A stretch of DNA of 64,000 bases, from the NCBI GenBank assembly GCA_033856025.1, contig JAWVFQ010000004.1:62001-126000 (forward strand), read 5' to 3'. The position numbers were made by a program, and so were the translations under genes. The notes below the pieces were generated by a model that was not told where the DNA came from, ran no database searches, and saw only the letters and a program-made list of their open reading frames with translations. Within the stretch, counting starts at the first letter, position 1. The number at the start of each line of letters is the position of its first letter. Of this stretch, positions 31,728 to 39,633 are shown piece by piece. This stretch comes from AC-38 sp033856025. GTDB lineage: Bacteria > Actinomycetota > Thermoleophilia > Solirubrobacterales > Solirubrobacteraceae.

Positions 31728-34700
31728 TCAGCGGCGGGGGACGACGATGCGCAGCGGGGTGGACAGCCGGCCGGCGCGCAGGCGCAGCCGCACGACGAGC
31801 GCGCGGCGCCCCGGCGTGACCGCGATCCGGACGCTGCGCAGCACGCGCGCCGCGAGCTGCCGGTTCACGCCCGCGCCGGTCAGCCGGCTCGGGATCGTGG
31901 GCGCGATGCGCAGTGTCAGGGCACGGGCGCGGCGCGACAGGCTCCGCGGCACCACGAGTCGCAGCGGCAGCGGCCGCACGGCGAGGACGCGCACACGGAC
32001 CGAGGTCGCCGCGGTGCGACCGGTCGAGTCGCGCGCCACCAGGCGCAGGCGCCGCACGCCGGCCGGCAGCCCGGACGCGCTGGCCGTCCGGCCGGTCCCG
32101 ATGCGCCGCGCACCCAGGAACCAGCGCAGGGAGCCGCCGGCCAGGAAGCGCCCGCGGTCGTCCTCGCCGCTGCCGGTCATCGACAGCGTGGCGTCGGCGC
32201 GCAGCGTGGCGCCGCCCAGCGGCGACAGGATGCCCACGACCGGCGGAGCGCCGCGGGCGCGGAAGACGCCGGAGATCGCCTCTGTCTCGTTGAAGCCGTC
32301 CCCGAGCCGCACGCGCACCCGCGCCGCGCGCGAGCCGAACAGCAGCCGCGACGGCACGCGCGCGCGCCCCGCGTCGCCGCCGGCGTAGACGTTGGCCCAG
32401 GTCCTGCCGCCGTTGCCGGAGTAGTCGACCTCGGCGGTGCGGGCGTCGCCCTCGGCGTCCGCGGAGCGCCAGCTCACGGTCACCTGGGCCCCCCGGCCGA
32501 CCACCGCGCCCTGGCGCGGCGCGGTGAGCCGGACCGTGGGCGCGTTGGCGCTGCGCGAGCGCGTCGCGATGACGGAGCCGGCGCGGACCACGTCCACACG
32601 GGCCAGGTTGGCCGCGGGCAGCTCGCCCGCGAGCTCGAGGAAGGCGGGGGTCGGGTGGTTGTCGGACACCAGCCCGGTCATCGCCACGTCGCCCAGTACG
32701 TTGCCCGCCGCGTCGCGGCCCACGAGATGGGTGTCGGTCGCGACCGCGCCCGGCGTCGTGACGGCGCGGCTGACGTGTCGAACGCTGTCCACGGCGGCGA
32801 CGCCGCTGGACTCGAGGCGGGCCTCGACGTGCAGGATCCGCCCGGCGGGCGCGGCGGCCACGGATGCGGGCGCGCCCCCGCCTCCGCCGGCGCGCAGGCC
32901 GCGGCCCTGGAGGTAGTCGATCGTCTTCTCCCAGTTGTGCGGGGAGATCCACGAGGCGGTCTCGTTGCCGCCGATGCAGTACGACATGAAGTCGTAGACC
33001 TCGCCCAGCGTGTTCTTGTCGCGGGTGGGCAGGGTCGGCGCGATCTCGGCTCCCTGCACGATCGTCCGGTAGGGGAAGTCCTGGGAGCGATCGAGCCCGA
33101 TGCCGAAGAGATGACCGCGGGGGTCGAAGTAGCCCTCGCCGTCGCCGCCGCCGTTGCAGCCTCCGTCCTTGTCCGACCGGTCGGCGTGGGGACGCCCGAA
33201 GGAGTGGAAGAGCTCGTGCGCCACCGCCGTGAGCGGTCGCTGGGTCTGCACGTGCGAGACCCGGTGGTCTCCGCGGTACTGGGACAGGCTGATCCCGCTG
33301 TGCACGCCGACCACGGCGTTGCCGGGATGCCCATGGGCGTTGTCCCAGTCCGCCACGAGGCGCGTCAACTGGCCGTTGAGGTCGTTGCCGTGGATCTTGC
33401 CCTCGTCCTGGAGGCGCTTGAAGACGACCGGGTCATCGAGGTTCTGCCCGAGAGCGCGCTGCTCGGCCTTGGTCCGCTCGCCCTCGTCGAGGTCCTGCTG
33501 GCTGACCTGGGTGGCGTCGATGACGTCGCGGTAGCCGTGCAGGTGGAAGTCGCCCTCGGCCACCGGCGCCGCGGCGATCGCCTTGGCGAAGACGTCGATC
33601 GGCGGTGGGACCCGGTCGCTGGGCCCGTCCGTCCAGCGTGAGGTGTGGTCGTCGAGGACGGCCACCGGGTAGACCTCGACCGCCCGCGTGCGCACGAAGT
33701 CGACGTCGTGCAGCTTGGTGACGTTGTTCTGGCGGCAGGCGGCGGTCGAGCACTCGACGCGGGGGTCGTCGATGAACGAGTACGCGGGCGGGCGAACCTC
33801 CGCCTCCAGCCGCCCGATCCGGTCGCGGTCCGTCCACGAGTGCGGCAGCGTGAAGGTGAACGGCCGCGCCTCGCCTCGCACCCCGTCGAGCACGAACGGG
33901 AAGACGTTGTTAGTGAGGACCGTGCCGTACTCCGCCATGAGCGGGGAACCCGGCAACGGCCGCCCGCCGGCGTCGTAGCCGCGCAGCACCGCGCTGGCCT
34001 CGCCCGGGTTCCCGCCCTCGGAGTCGACGTAGAACCGCGCCACCGTCTTCCCGCCGCGGACCAGCGGCTCTCCGTTGTAGTTGCCGTCGCGGTTGTTGCC
34101 GGACGGGGCGAACAGCCCGTCGCGCTGCACGGCCTGGAAGACCTCCAGCCCGTTCGTGCGCAGGTCGAAGCGCTCGACCACCTTCAGCGGGAGCTGCACG
34201 CGACGCTCGGCCGCGCCCGCGGTCGCCACCGCTGGGGTCCCCACGACGGTGAACGGCGCCTCGCTCGACTTCGCCGTGCTGTCGGCGTGCACGGTCACGT
34301 CCACCGTCGCCCCGTCCGGTCCATCGGACTGGGGCGGGCTGAACGACGCCGTGACGCCGCGTGGCAGGCCCTCCGCGCGCAGGTCGATCGGCCCGGTCGA
34401 CCGGTTGGCACGCCGGATCACCAGCTTGAGCGAGATCGAGTCCCCGGGCACCAGCGCGGGCCGCAGGAGCTGGTTGGGGTCGAACAGGACCATCCCGAAG
34501 TCGGGGGGCGGCGGGGTGTCGGGGACCTGCCACGACAGGTCGTCCATCTCCAGGCCCTGGAAGTCGCCCTTGGTGGCCGTGATCTTCAGGAATGCGATGT
34601 CGTCGGCCGCCGAGTAGAAGTTCACGATCCCCTCGACCGGCGCGCCGGCCGCTATGTCGCGGCCGTTGGTCGACAGCTCGCGCAGGCCGTTGGCGCCGTC

Positions 34701-35147
34701 CAGCGCATACGCCGTGACCGCCACGCTCACCGCGCCGCCGCGGGGAGAGCCGAAGGACGCGTTGTAGGACCGCCGCGACGTGGGGAAGTGCACCCAGAAC
34801 GGCGTCGGCTCGCACACGACGTCGGCCTTGCGGGGCCGGGCCTTGGGCAGTGCGCGACAGTTCGGCGGCAGCTCCGCGGTGTGCGTCCCGGTCCCCGCCT
34901 CGGCCTCCGTCCGCGCCGCCACGACGGGCGCGGGGCCGGACTGACCGTCCGGCGTCGTCCCGAACTCGGCGCCGCCGTACTGGTCGGCGTTGGCGTACTG
35001 GTTGGTGACCTTCGTGCCCGGCGCCAGGGCCTCGAAGTCCGCCCAGCCGGGCGGGCTCTGCGCCGGCGCGCTCGCCGGCACGCACGCGGCCGTCAGCAGC
35101 GAAAGCAGCAGCGTTGCGAAACCCGTCCCGGCGCGCGTCCCCCGCAC
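31728..35147 (-). CDS. very large secreted metzincin-type metalloprotease with C-terminal Ig-like domains
   Basis: 1139 residues. N-terminal signal sequence with a possible lipobox (LLTAAC, Cys at about residue 22) or a Sec site after SAPA. An uncharacterised beta-rich half carries VPGDSISLKLVIRRANRSTG and other adhesion-like domains. The protease core has the extended zinc motif HELFHSFGRPHAD (H644, E645, H648, G651, H654) and a Met-turn DFMSYC with M721. This HExxHxxGxxH plus Met-turn pattern defines metzincins. The C-terminal 350 residues contain several Ig/cadherin-like beta domains (VTVSWRSADAEGDARTAEV, AVVGIL-like and so on). The exact peptidase family is not recognised. The start is GTG, 6 nt after TATGCT. 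It is inserted between rlmN/rluB and scpB. Confidence 0.85.
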   Translation of the reverse strand: MRGTRAGTGFATLLLSLLTAACVPASAPAQSPPGWADFEALAPGTKVTNQYANADQYGGAEFGTTPDGQSGPAPVVAARTEAEAGTGTHTAELPPNCRALPKARPRKADVVCEPTPFWVHFPTSRRSYNASFGSPRGGAVSVAVTAYALDGANGLRELSTNGRDIAAGAPVEGIVNFYSAADDIAFLKITATKGDFQGLEMDDLSWQVPDTPPPPDFGMVLFDPNQLLRPALVPGDSISLKLVIRRANRSTGPIDLRAEGLPRGVTASFSPPQSDGPDGATVDVTVHADSTAKSSEAPFTVVGTPAVATAGAAERRVQLPLKVVERFDLRTNGLEVFQAVQRDGLFAPSGNNRDGNYNGEPLVRGGKTVARFYVDSEGGNPGEASAVLRGYDAGGRPLPGSPLMAEYGTVLTNNVFPFVLDGVRGEARPFTFTLPHSWTDRDRIGRLEAEVRPPAYSFIDDPRVECSTAACRQNNVTKLHDVDFVRTRAVEVYPVAVLDDHTSRWTDGPSDRVPPPIDVFAKAIAAAPVAEGDFHLHGYRDVIDATQVSQQDLDEGERTKAEQRALGQNLDDPVVFKRLQDEGKIHGNDLNGQLTRLVADWDNAHGHPGNAVVGVHSGISLSQYRGDHRVSHVQTQRPLTAVAHELFHSFGRPHADRSDKDGGCNGGGDGEGYFDPRGHLFGIGLDRSQDFPYRTIVQGAEIAPTLPTRDKNTLGEVYDFMSYCIGGNETASWISPHNWEKTIDYLQGRGLRAGGGGGAPASVAAAPAGRILHVEARLESSGVAAVDSVRHVSRAVTTPGAVATDTHLVGRDAAGNVLGDVAMTGLVSDNHPTPAFLELAGELPAANLARVDVVRAGSVIATRSRSANAPTVRLTAPRQGAVVGRGAQVTVSWRSADAEGDARTAEVDYSGNGGRTWANVYAGGDAGRARVPSRLLFGSRAARVRVRLGDGFNETEAISGVFRARGAPPVVGILSPLGGATLRADATLSMTGSGEDDRGRFLAGGSLRWFLGARRIGTGRTASASGLPAGVRRLRLVARDSTGRTAATSVRVRVLAVRPLPLRLVVPRSLSRRARALTLRIAPTIPSRLTGAGVNRQLAARVLRSVRIAVTPGRRALVVRLRLRAGRLSTPLRIVVPRR

Positions 35148-35153
35148 CGGACC

Positions 35154-35159
35154 AGCATA
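35154..35159 (-). promoter_or_regulatory. candidate -10 box of the metalloprotease gene
   Basis: TATGCT on the minus strand, 6 nt before the GTG at 35147, in the 24-bp gap after scpB. Confidence 0.45.
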
Positions 35160-35171
35160 TCGAGAGACCGG

Positions 35172-35765
35172 TTAGGTGTGCGCGGGTGTCTCGGCGTGGC
35201 CCGCCCGGGCTTCGCCCGCGCGGATGAGGCGGTCGCGCAGCTCGCCCTCCTCCTCCGGAGTGGGGTCCCACTGGCCGGGATCGGGGAGGTCGTCGAGCGT
35301 GCGCAGGCCGAACAGGCGCAGGAAGAGGTCGGTGGTGCGGTAGAGCACCGCGCCGAACTGCGAGCGGCCGCGCTCCTCGATCAGGCCGCGGTCGTGCAGC
35401 GTGGAGGTGGCGGAGTCCGACGCCACGCCGCGGATGCGGGCGATCTCCGGACGCGACACGGGCTGGAGGTAGGCCACGATGGCCAGCGTCTCGGCCTGGG
35501 CGGGCGTGAGCGGCGGCGTGCGCGGCTTGGCCAGCAGCCGCCGGGCGGCCGGTTCGGTGGACGGGTCGGTGGCCAGGGTGAACCCGCCGGCCACCTCGCG
35601 CAGCACGATCCCGCGGAAGCCCTCGGCGTAGTTCTCGCGCAGGCGCGCCAGCGACTCCACCACCTCGCCCTCGCCCGCCCGCGCCGCCTCGGCCAGCTCG
35701 GGCACCGTGACCGGGTCGTTGGAGAGGAACAGCAGGGCCTCCACCGTGCGGTCGAGGTCCCTCAC
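35172..35765 (-). CDS. scpB: segregation and condensation protein B
   Basis: Kleisin-interacting subunit of the SMC condensin complex. 197 residues with two winged-helix domains: the N-terminal one starts DLDRTVEALLFLSNDPVTVPEL, and the second contains LTPAQAETLAIVAYLQPVSRPEIARIRGV and GLIEERGRSQFGAVLYRTTD, the typical ScpB pattern. GTG 35765 overlaps the scpA TGA (GTGA). The final 25 residues are acidic and variable. Works with ScpA and the SMC protein (not in this window) in chromosome compaction and segregation. Confidence 0.95.
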   Translation of the reverse strand: MRDLDRTVEALLFLSNDPVTVPELAEAARAGEGEVVESLARLRENYAEGFRGIVLREVAGGFTLATDPSTEPAARRLLAKPRTPPLTPAQAETLAIVAYLQPVSRPEIARIRGVASDSATSTLHDRGLIEERGRSQFGAVLYRTTDLFLRLFGLRTLDDLPDPGQWDPTPEEEGELRDRLIRAGEARAGHAETPAHT

Positions 35766-36541
35766 GCGGCCCGCTCCCCGGCGCCCGAGCCGGCCTCGCG
35801 AACGCGCGCCGACACCGTGATCTCCCCGAACGGCTCGAGCTGCGACCACACGGCCTCGCCCTGCTTGTGCAGCTCCAGCAGCGCGAACAGCGTGGTGGCG
35901 ATCGTGACGCGGTCGGCGTCGCGGACCGCCTCCTCGAAGTCGAAGGAGCCTCGCCGCAGCAGCTTGCGCAGATGGGCCAGCCGCGCCGCCACGGACACCC
36001 GCGGGTGCACGACGTGCATGTGGTCCACGTCGATCGGCGGCGGGTGCGCGAGCAGGTCGCCCATTGCCACGCCCAGCCGCGCCGGCTCGTAGACCGCCTC
36101 GGCCGCCTCCAGCGAGGCGCGCTTGAGGTGCGGGGGCGGCGGCGCGCTGCGATAGCGGTAGCCCGACTCGGCCTCCAGCCGCGCCTCCAGCTCCGAGGCC
36201 GCGCGGCGGTAGCGACGGTTGTCCAGCATGCGGCGCAGCAGCTCCTCGGCCGCCTCGCCGGGCTCAAGGTCCAGCCACTCGTCGTCCTCGTCGCGCGGCA
36301 GCATCAGCCGCGACTTGAGCTCGAGCAGCGCGGCGATGAGCACGAGGAACTCGGTCGCCACCTCGAGGTCGAGCTCCCCCCGGGACTCCAGGTGGTCCAG
36401 GTAGGCGAGGACCACGTCGGCCAGGTCGACCTCGAGCAGGTCGACCTCCTCGCGCAGGATCAGCGTGAGGAGCAGGTCGAAGGGGCCGGCGAAGACGTCG
36501 AGGTCCAGCTCGAGCTCCGCGGCGCGCACGGGGTCCGGCAT
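35762..36541 (-). CDS. scpA: segregation and condensation protein A (kleisin)
   Basis: 259 residues. The N-terminal SMC-head-binding region is highly typical: DLDVFAGPFDLLLTLILREEVDLLEVDL, then LEVATEFLVLIAALLELKSRLMLP. The middle part binds ScpB, and the C-terminal winged helix (VTIATTLFALLELHKQGEA) bridges to the other SMC head. Translation is coupled to scpB (GTGA). It lies 32 bp downstream of trpS. Confidence 0.95.
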   Translation of the reverse strand: MPDPVRAAELELDLDVFAGPFDLLLTLILREEVDLLEVDLADVVLAYLDHLESRGELDLEVATEFLVLIAALLELKSRLMLPRDEDDEWLDLEPGEAAEELLRRMLDNRRYRRAASELEARLEAESGYRYRSAPPPPHLKRASLEAAEAVYEPARLGVAMGDLLAHPPPIDVDHMHVVHPRVSVAARLAHLRKLLRRGSFDFEEAVRDADRVTIATTLFALLELHKQGEAVWSQLEPFGEITVSARVREAGSGAGERAA

Positions 36542-36573
36542 GGGCGCAGGCTAGCGGGAGCCCCCGACGGCGA

Positions 36574-37563
36574 TCAGCCGCGCGGAGCCCCCACTCCCAT
36601 GACCTCGCGCACGTCGGCCAGCGTGGGGGCCGCGATGGCCCGCGCCTTCTCCGCGCCCGCGGCCAGGACCGCCTCCAGCGCCGCCTCGTCGGGGCGCAGC
36701 TGCGCGTAGCGCTCGCGAACGGGGCGCAGGTACTCCACGACCGCCTCGGCCACCGCGCCCTTGAACGCCCCGTAGCCCTGTCCGGCGAACTCGGCCTCCA
36801 CCGCCTCCGGAGTCGCGTCGCGCACCACGGCCAGGATCTCCACCAGGTTCGAGATGCCGGGCTTGTCCGGCGCGCGCACGACCTCCGCGCCGGAGTCCGT
36901 CACCGCGCTGCGGAACTTCTTCTCGATCGCCGCCGGCTCCTCGAGGACGTACACCCGGCCGGCGTCGCCGCCGACCGTGGTGGACATCTTCCGCTCGGGC
37001 TCCTGCAGGTCCATGATCCGGGCCCCGACCTCGGGGATGCGGTGACGCGGGACCGTCAGCACCTCTCCGAAGCGCGCGTTGAACCGCTCCGCGATGTCGC
37101 GCATCAGCTCGACGTGCTGACGCTGGTCGTCGCCCACGGGCACCTCCTCGGCCCGGTAGAGCAGGACGTCGGCCGCCTGGAGCACGGGATAGAAGAACAG
37201 CCCGGCCGAGACCAGCTCACGCTGCGAGCCCGCCTTGTCCTTGAACTGGGTCATGCGGTTCAGGTCGCCGTAGGCGGTCACCGAGCACAGCAGCCAGCAC
37301 AGCTCGGTGTGCTCGGGCAGGTCGCCCTGGCGGAAGAGGATGCAGCGCTCGGGGTCCAGCCCGGCGGCCAGCAGCAGCGCCGTGGTGTCGTAGAGGCGCT
37401 CGCGCAGCTCGATCGGCTCGTAGGGCACGGTCGTCGCGTGCAGGTCCACGATGCAGTAGATCGCCTCGCCGCGGTCCTGCCCCGCGACGTACTGCGCGAT
37501 CGCGCCGATCTGGTTGCCCAGGTGCTTGCGGCCCGTGGGCTGGATCCCGGAGAAGATGCGCAC
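36574..37563 (-). CDS. trpS: tryptophanyl-tRNA synthetase
   Basis: Class I aminoacyl-tRNA synthetase, 329 residues. The HIGH-like motif is PTGRKHLGN (residues 9-17). The KMSKS loop reads KMSTT (near residue 190), a variant seen in actinobacterial TrpS enzymes, followed by VGGDAGRVYVLEEP. The tryptophan/ATP pocket has YPVLQAADVLLYRAEEVPVGDDQ. The start is GTG 37563, giving MRIFSGIQPTGRKHLGN. A TACCCT hexamer lies 9 nt upstream. Divergent from a secreted-protein gene. Confidence 0.96.
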   Translation of the reverse strand: MRIFSGIQPTGRKHLGNQIGAIAQYVAGQDRGEAIYCIVDLHATTVPYEPIELRERLYDTTALLLAAGLDPERCILFRQGDLPEHTELCWLLCSVTAYGDLNRMTQFKDKAGSQRELVSAGLFFYPVLQAADVLLYRAEEVPVGDDQRQHVELMRDIAERFNARFGEVLTVPRHRIPEVGARIMDLQEPERKMSTTVGGDAGRVYVLEEPAAIEKKFRSAVTDSGAEVVRAPDKPGISNLVEILAVVRDATPEAVEAEFAGQGYGAFKGAVAEAVVEYLRPVRERYAQLRPDEAALEAVLAAGAEKARAIAAPTLADVREVMGVGAPRG

Positions 37564-37572
37564 CGGCCGGGC

Positions 37573-37578
37573 AGGGTA
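37573..37578 (-). promoter_or_regulatory. candidate -10 box of trpS
   Basis: TACCCT on the minus strand, 9 nt before the trpS GTG. Confidence 0.4.
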
Positions 37579-37600
37579 TCCGCCATCCGTCCGGCACCGC

Positions 37601-37628
37601 TTGCGGCGCCCGGAACCAGGTCTATCCT
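37601..37628 (+). promoter_or_regulatory. candidate sigma-70-type promoter of the secreted-protein gene at 37661
   Basis: TTGCGG (37601-37606), 16-nt spacer, TATCCT (37623-37628). A leader of about 25 nt with GAGGGAG before the ATG would follow, so this gene, unlike many here, has a conventional leader. Confidence 0.4.
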
Positions 37629-37660
37629 TGGTGGGCCGGGAGGCGCCGAGGGAGCCAGGG

Positions 37661-38611
37661 ATGAGCTCGTTCACCACACCCACGCGCCGGACCGGCCTCG
37701 CCGCCCTCGCGGCGTGCGCGGGATGCGCCCTCGCGGCGGCGCCCGCCCAGGCCGCCTACGCCCCCCGGGTGTCCGTCTCGGTCGCTCCCGCCACCGCCGG
37801 CGCTCCCGTCGCGATCACAGTCGAGGTCGACCAGGACGCCGCGGACGAGGCCACGCGGACCGTGCGCCTGACCCTGCCGGGCTTCGGCCCGGCCACCGGC
37901 GCGCGGGCCCGGGCGGCCTGCCCGGGCGGCGCGACGTGTCCCGACGACAGCCGCGTCGGCTCGGCGGCCTCGACGACGTCGTTCGGCTCCTTCACGGGTG
38001 GGGTGTTCTTCGCCGGGGCCGAGGGCGACGCCACCACACTCGCGGGCGTCCTCTCCAACCCCGCGGTCCCGCTCCTGCTCGACCAGCACTTCAGCGGACG
38101 GGTCGCGCCGGTGGCGGGCGGCCGTGAGCTGACGCTGGACGGCCTGCCGGGGGCGACGGCGACGAAGCTGCGCGTCGCGCTGGAGGGCGGCGACCGCGCC
38201 GTGGTCACCGCGCCGGCGCGCTGTGCCACCTACTCCCTCGCGGCCGAGCTCACCAGCCACGGCGGGCAGACCGTCCAGCGCACGGCCCCAGTGACCATCG
38301 CCGGCTGCGCGGGCGACCCGCCGAGGCTGTCGGGCGTGCGGATGGCGCCCGCGCGCGTGCGGACCGGGTCCGCGGGCGCGCTCGCGCTGCGCCTGTCCGA
38401 GCCGGCCGCCCTGCGGATCACGGCCCGGCGCTCCGGGACCCGGGCGGTGCGCACGCTGCTGCGCACCCACCGCGCCGCGGGGAGAGTCGTGCTGCGCGGC
38501 CTGGCCCGCCACCTGACACCGGGCCTGTGGCTGGTCACGGTGCGGGCCGGCAACGCCGCCGGTACGGCGGTCCGGACCGTCGCGCTGCGCGTCCTGCCGC
38601 GCCCGGGCTAG
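37661..38611 (+). CDS. secreted protein of unknown function, paralogue 1
   Basis: 316 residues with a signal peptide (about 1-32, ending PAQA). The mature protein starts AYAPRVSVSVAPATAGAPV and consists of two beta-rich parts. The first has cysteines near ARAACPGGATCPDD and ends with ITVAGC-like strands; the second is an Ig-like C-terminal domain of about 85 residues (ALALRLSEPAALRITARRSG, and HLTPGLWLVTVRAGNAAG). The same architecture and several motifs recur in the next gene, so the two are tandem paralogues. No enzyme motif is seen; a cell-surface or structural role is likely. Preceded by a recognisable promoter and a short leader with a ribosome binding site. Confidence 0.8.
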   Translation: MSSFTTPTRRTGLAALAACAGCALAAAPAQAAYAPRVSVSVAPATAGAPVAITVEVDQDAADEATRTVRLTLPGFGPATGARARAACPGGATCPDDSRVGSAASTTSFGSFTGGVFFAGAEGDATTLAGVLSNPAVPLLLDQHFSGRVAPVAGGRELTLDGLPGATATKLRVALEGGDRAVVTAPARCATYSLAAELTSHGGQTVQRTAPVTIAGCAGDPPRLSGVRMAPARVRTGSAGALALRLSEPAALRITARRSGTRAVRTLLRTHRAAGRVVLRGLARHLTPGLWLVTVRAGNAAGTAVRTVALRVLPRPG

Positions 38612-38652
38612 GCGCACGCCAGGCTCGTCGCGGGCCGGAGCGGCCCGCCCCG

Positions 38653-38658
38653 TATGCT
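38653..38658 (+). promoter_or_regulatory. candidate -10 box of the second secreted-protein gene
   Basis: TATGCT, 9 nt before the ATG at 38668; a near-leaderless transcript is expected. Confidence 0.45.
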
Positions 38659-38667
38659 CTGAGACGC

Positions 38668-39624
38668 ATGGATGCCCGCCGCCTCACGCTCGCCCTGACC
38701 GCCGCAACCGCGCTGCTCGTCGCGGCACCCGCCGCCCAGGGCGCCTACGCGCCGAAGCTCTCGGTGACGGTCAAGCCCACGGACCAGCCGGGCTCGCGGA
38801 TCGCGCTGTCCACCGTGGTCACCCAGGCCGGCGACGAGGACCCGACGAAGTCCGCGCGCGTGAAGTTCCCGATCGGCTTCGGGCTCGACCTGCGCGCGCT
38901 CCAGAACGTCGCGGCCTGCACCCCGGCCCAGCGCGACGCGCGCGCGTGCCCGGCGGCGAGCCGCCTCGGCACGGCCACCGCGATGGCGCTCGGCCAGACG
39001 CTCACCGGCGGCGTCCACCTGGGCGTGAACACGACCATCTACATCTTCCTCGAGAACGCGACGCTGCGGCTGCTGGGCCAGGAGCCCAAGCCGATCACCG
39101 CGCGCATCGAGTTCCGCCCCGGTGGCGGGACCGACACCGTGCTGGACGAGCTGCCCACGGACTTCACGGCGACGCGCTTCGAGCTCGCGCTCGACGGGCC
39201 GCCGAAGTCCATCCTCAACGCGCCCACGCGCTGCGGTCAGTTCCCCTTCGTGGGCCAGTTCGTCGGCAAGGGCGGGGCCACCGCCACCTCGACGTCGTCG
39301 GTCACGATCACCAACTGCCCGCCGCCGCCCGTCCCCGCGTTCACGCTGACCCGGGTGTCGCTCGTCCCGCGCAGCGTCGTCCTGGGCCGCGCGGCCACGC
39401 TGCGCTACCGGGTCAACCGGGCGGCGACCGTGGAGATCACGGTCCGCCGGGCGGGGACCACCCGCATCCTCGCGCGCAAGCGCTTCAGCCACCCGGCGAA
39501 CAAGCCCAACGGACGCATCGCCGTGGGCACGGGTGGGCTGCGCCGCGGCTTCTACGTGGTCACGCTGCGCGCGAAGTCCGGCGCGGTCGCCCGCACGCGC
39601 GTGTTCACCCTGCGCGTGCGCTAG
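38668..39624 (+). CDS. secreted protein of unknown function, paralogue 2
   Basis: 318 residues, signal peptide about 1-26 (TLALTAATALLVAAPAAQG). Mature N-terminus AYAPKLSVTVKPTDQPGSRI, close to that of the preceding gene (AYAPRVSVSVAP). The middle has AACTPAQRDARACPAASRLGT and a strand-rich region; the C-terminal Ig-like domain runs from LTRVSLVPRSVVLGRAATLR to the end, including AATVEITVRRAG and LRRGFYVVTLRAKSGAV. It probably arose by tandem duplication followed by divergence. No catalytic residues recognised. Its 3' end is 9 bp from the convergent gene at 39634. Confidence 0.8.
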   Translation: MDARRLTLALTAATALLVAAPAAQGAYAPKLSVTVKPTDQPGSRIALSTVVTQAGDEDPTKSARVKFPIGFGLDLRALQNVAACTPAQRDARACPAASRLGTATAMALGQTLTGGVHLGVNTTIYIFLENATLRLLGQEPKPITARIEFRPGGGTDTVLDELPTDFTATRFELALDGPPKSILNAPTRCGQFPFVGQFVGKGGATATSTSSVTITNCPPPPVPAFTLTRVSLVPRSVVLGRAATLRYRVNRAATVEITVRRAGTTRILARKRFSHPANKPNGRIAVGTGGLRRGFYVVTLRAKSGAVARTRVFTLRVR

Positions 39625-39633
39625 AGCGCGCGG

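Noticed and set aside
36978..36995. KMSTT instead of KMSKS as a defect of trpS
   Set aside because: The KMSTT form and the PTGRKHLGN signature are normal for actinobacterial tryptophanyl-tRNA synthetases.
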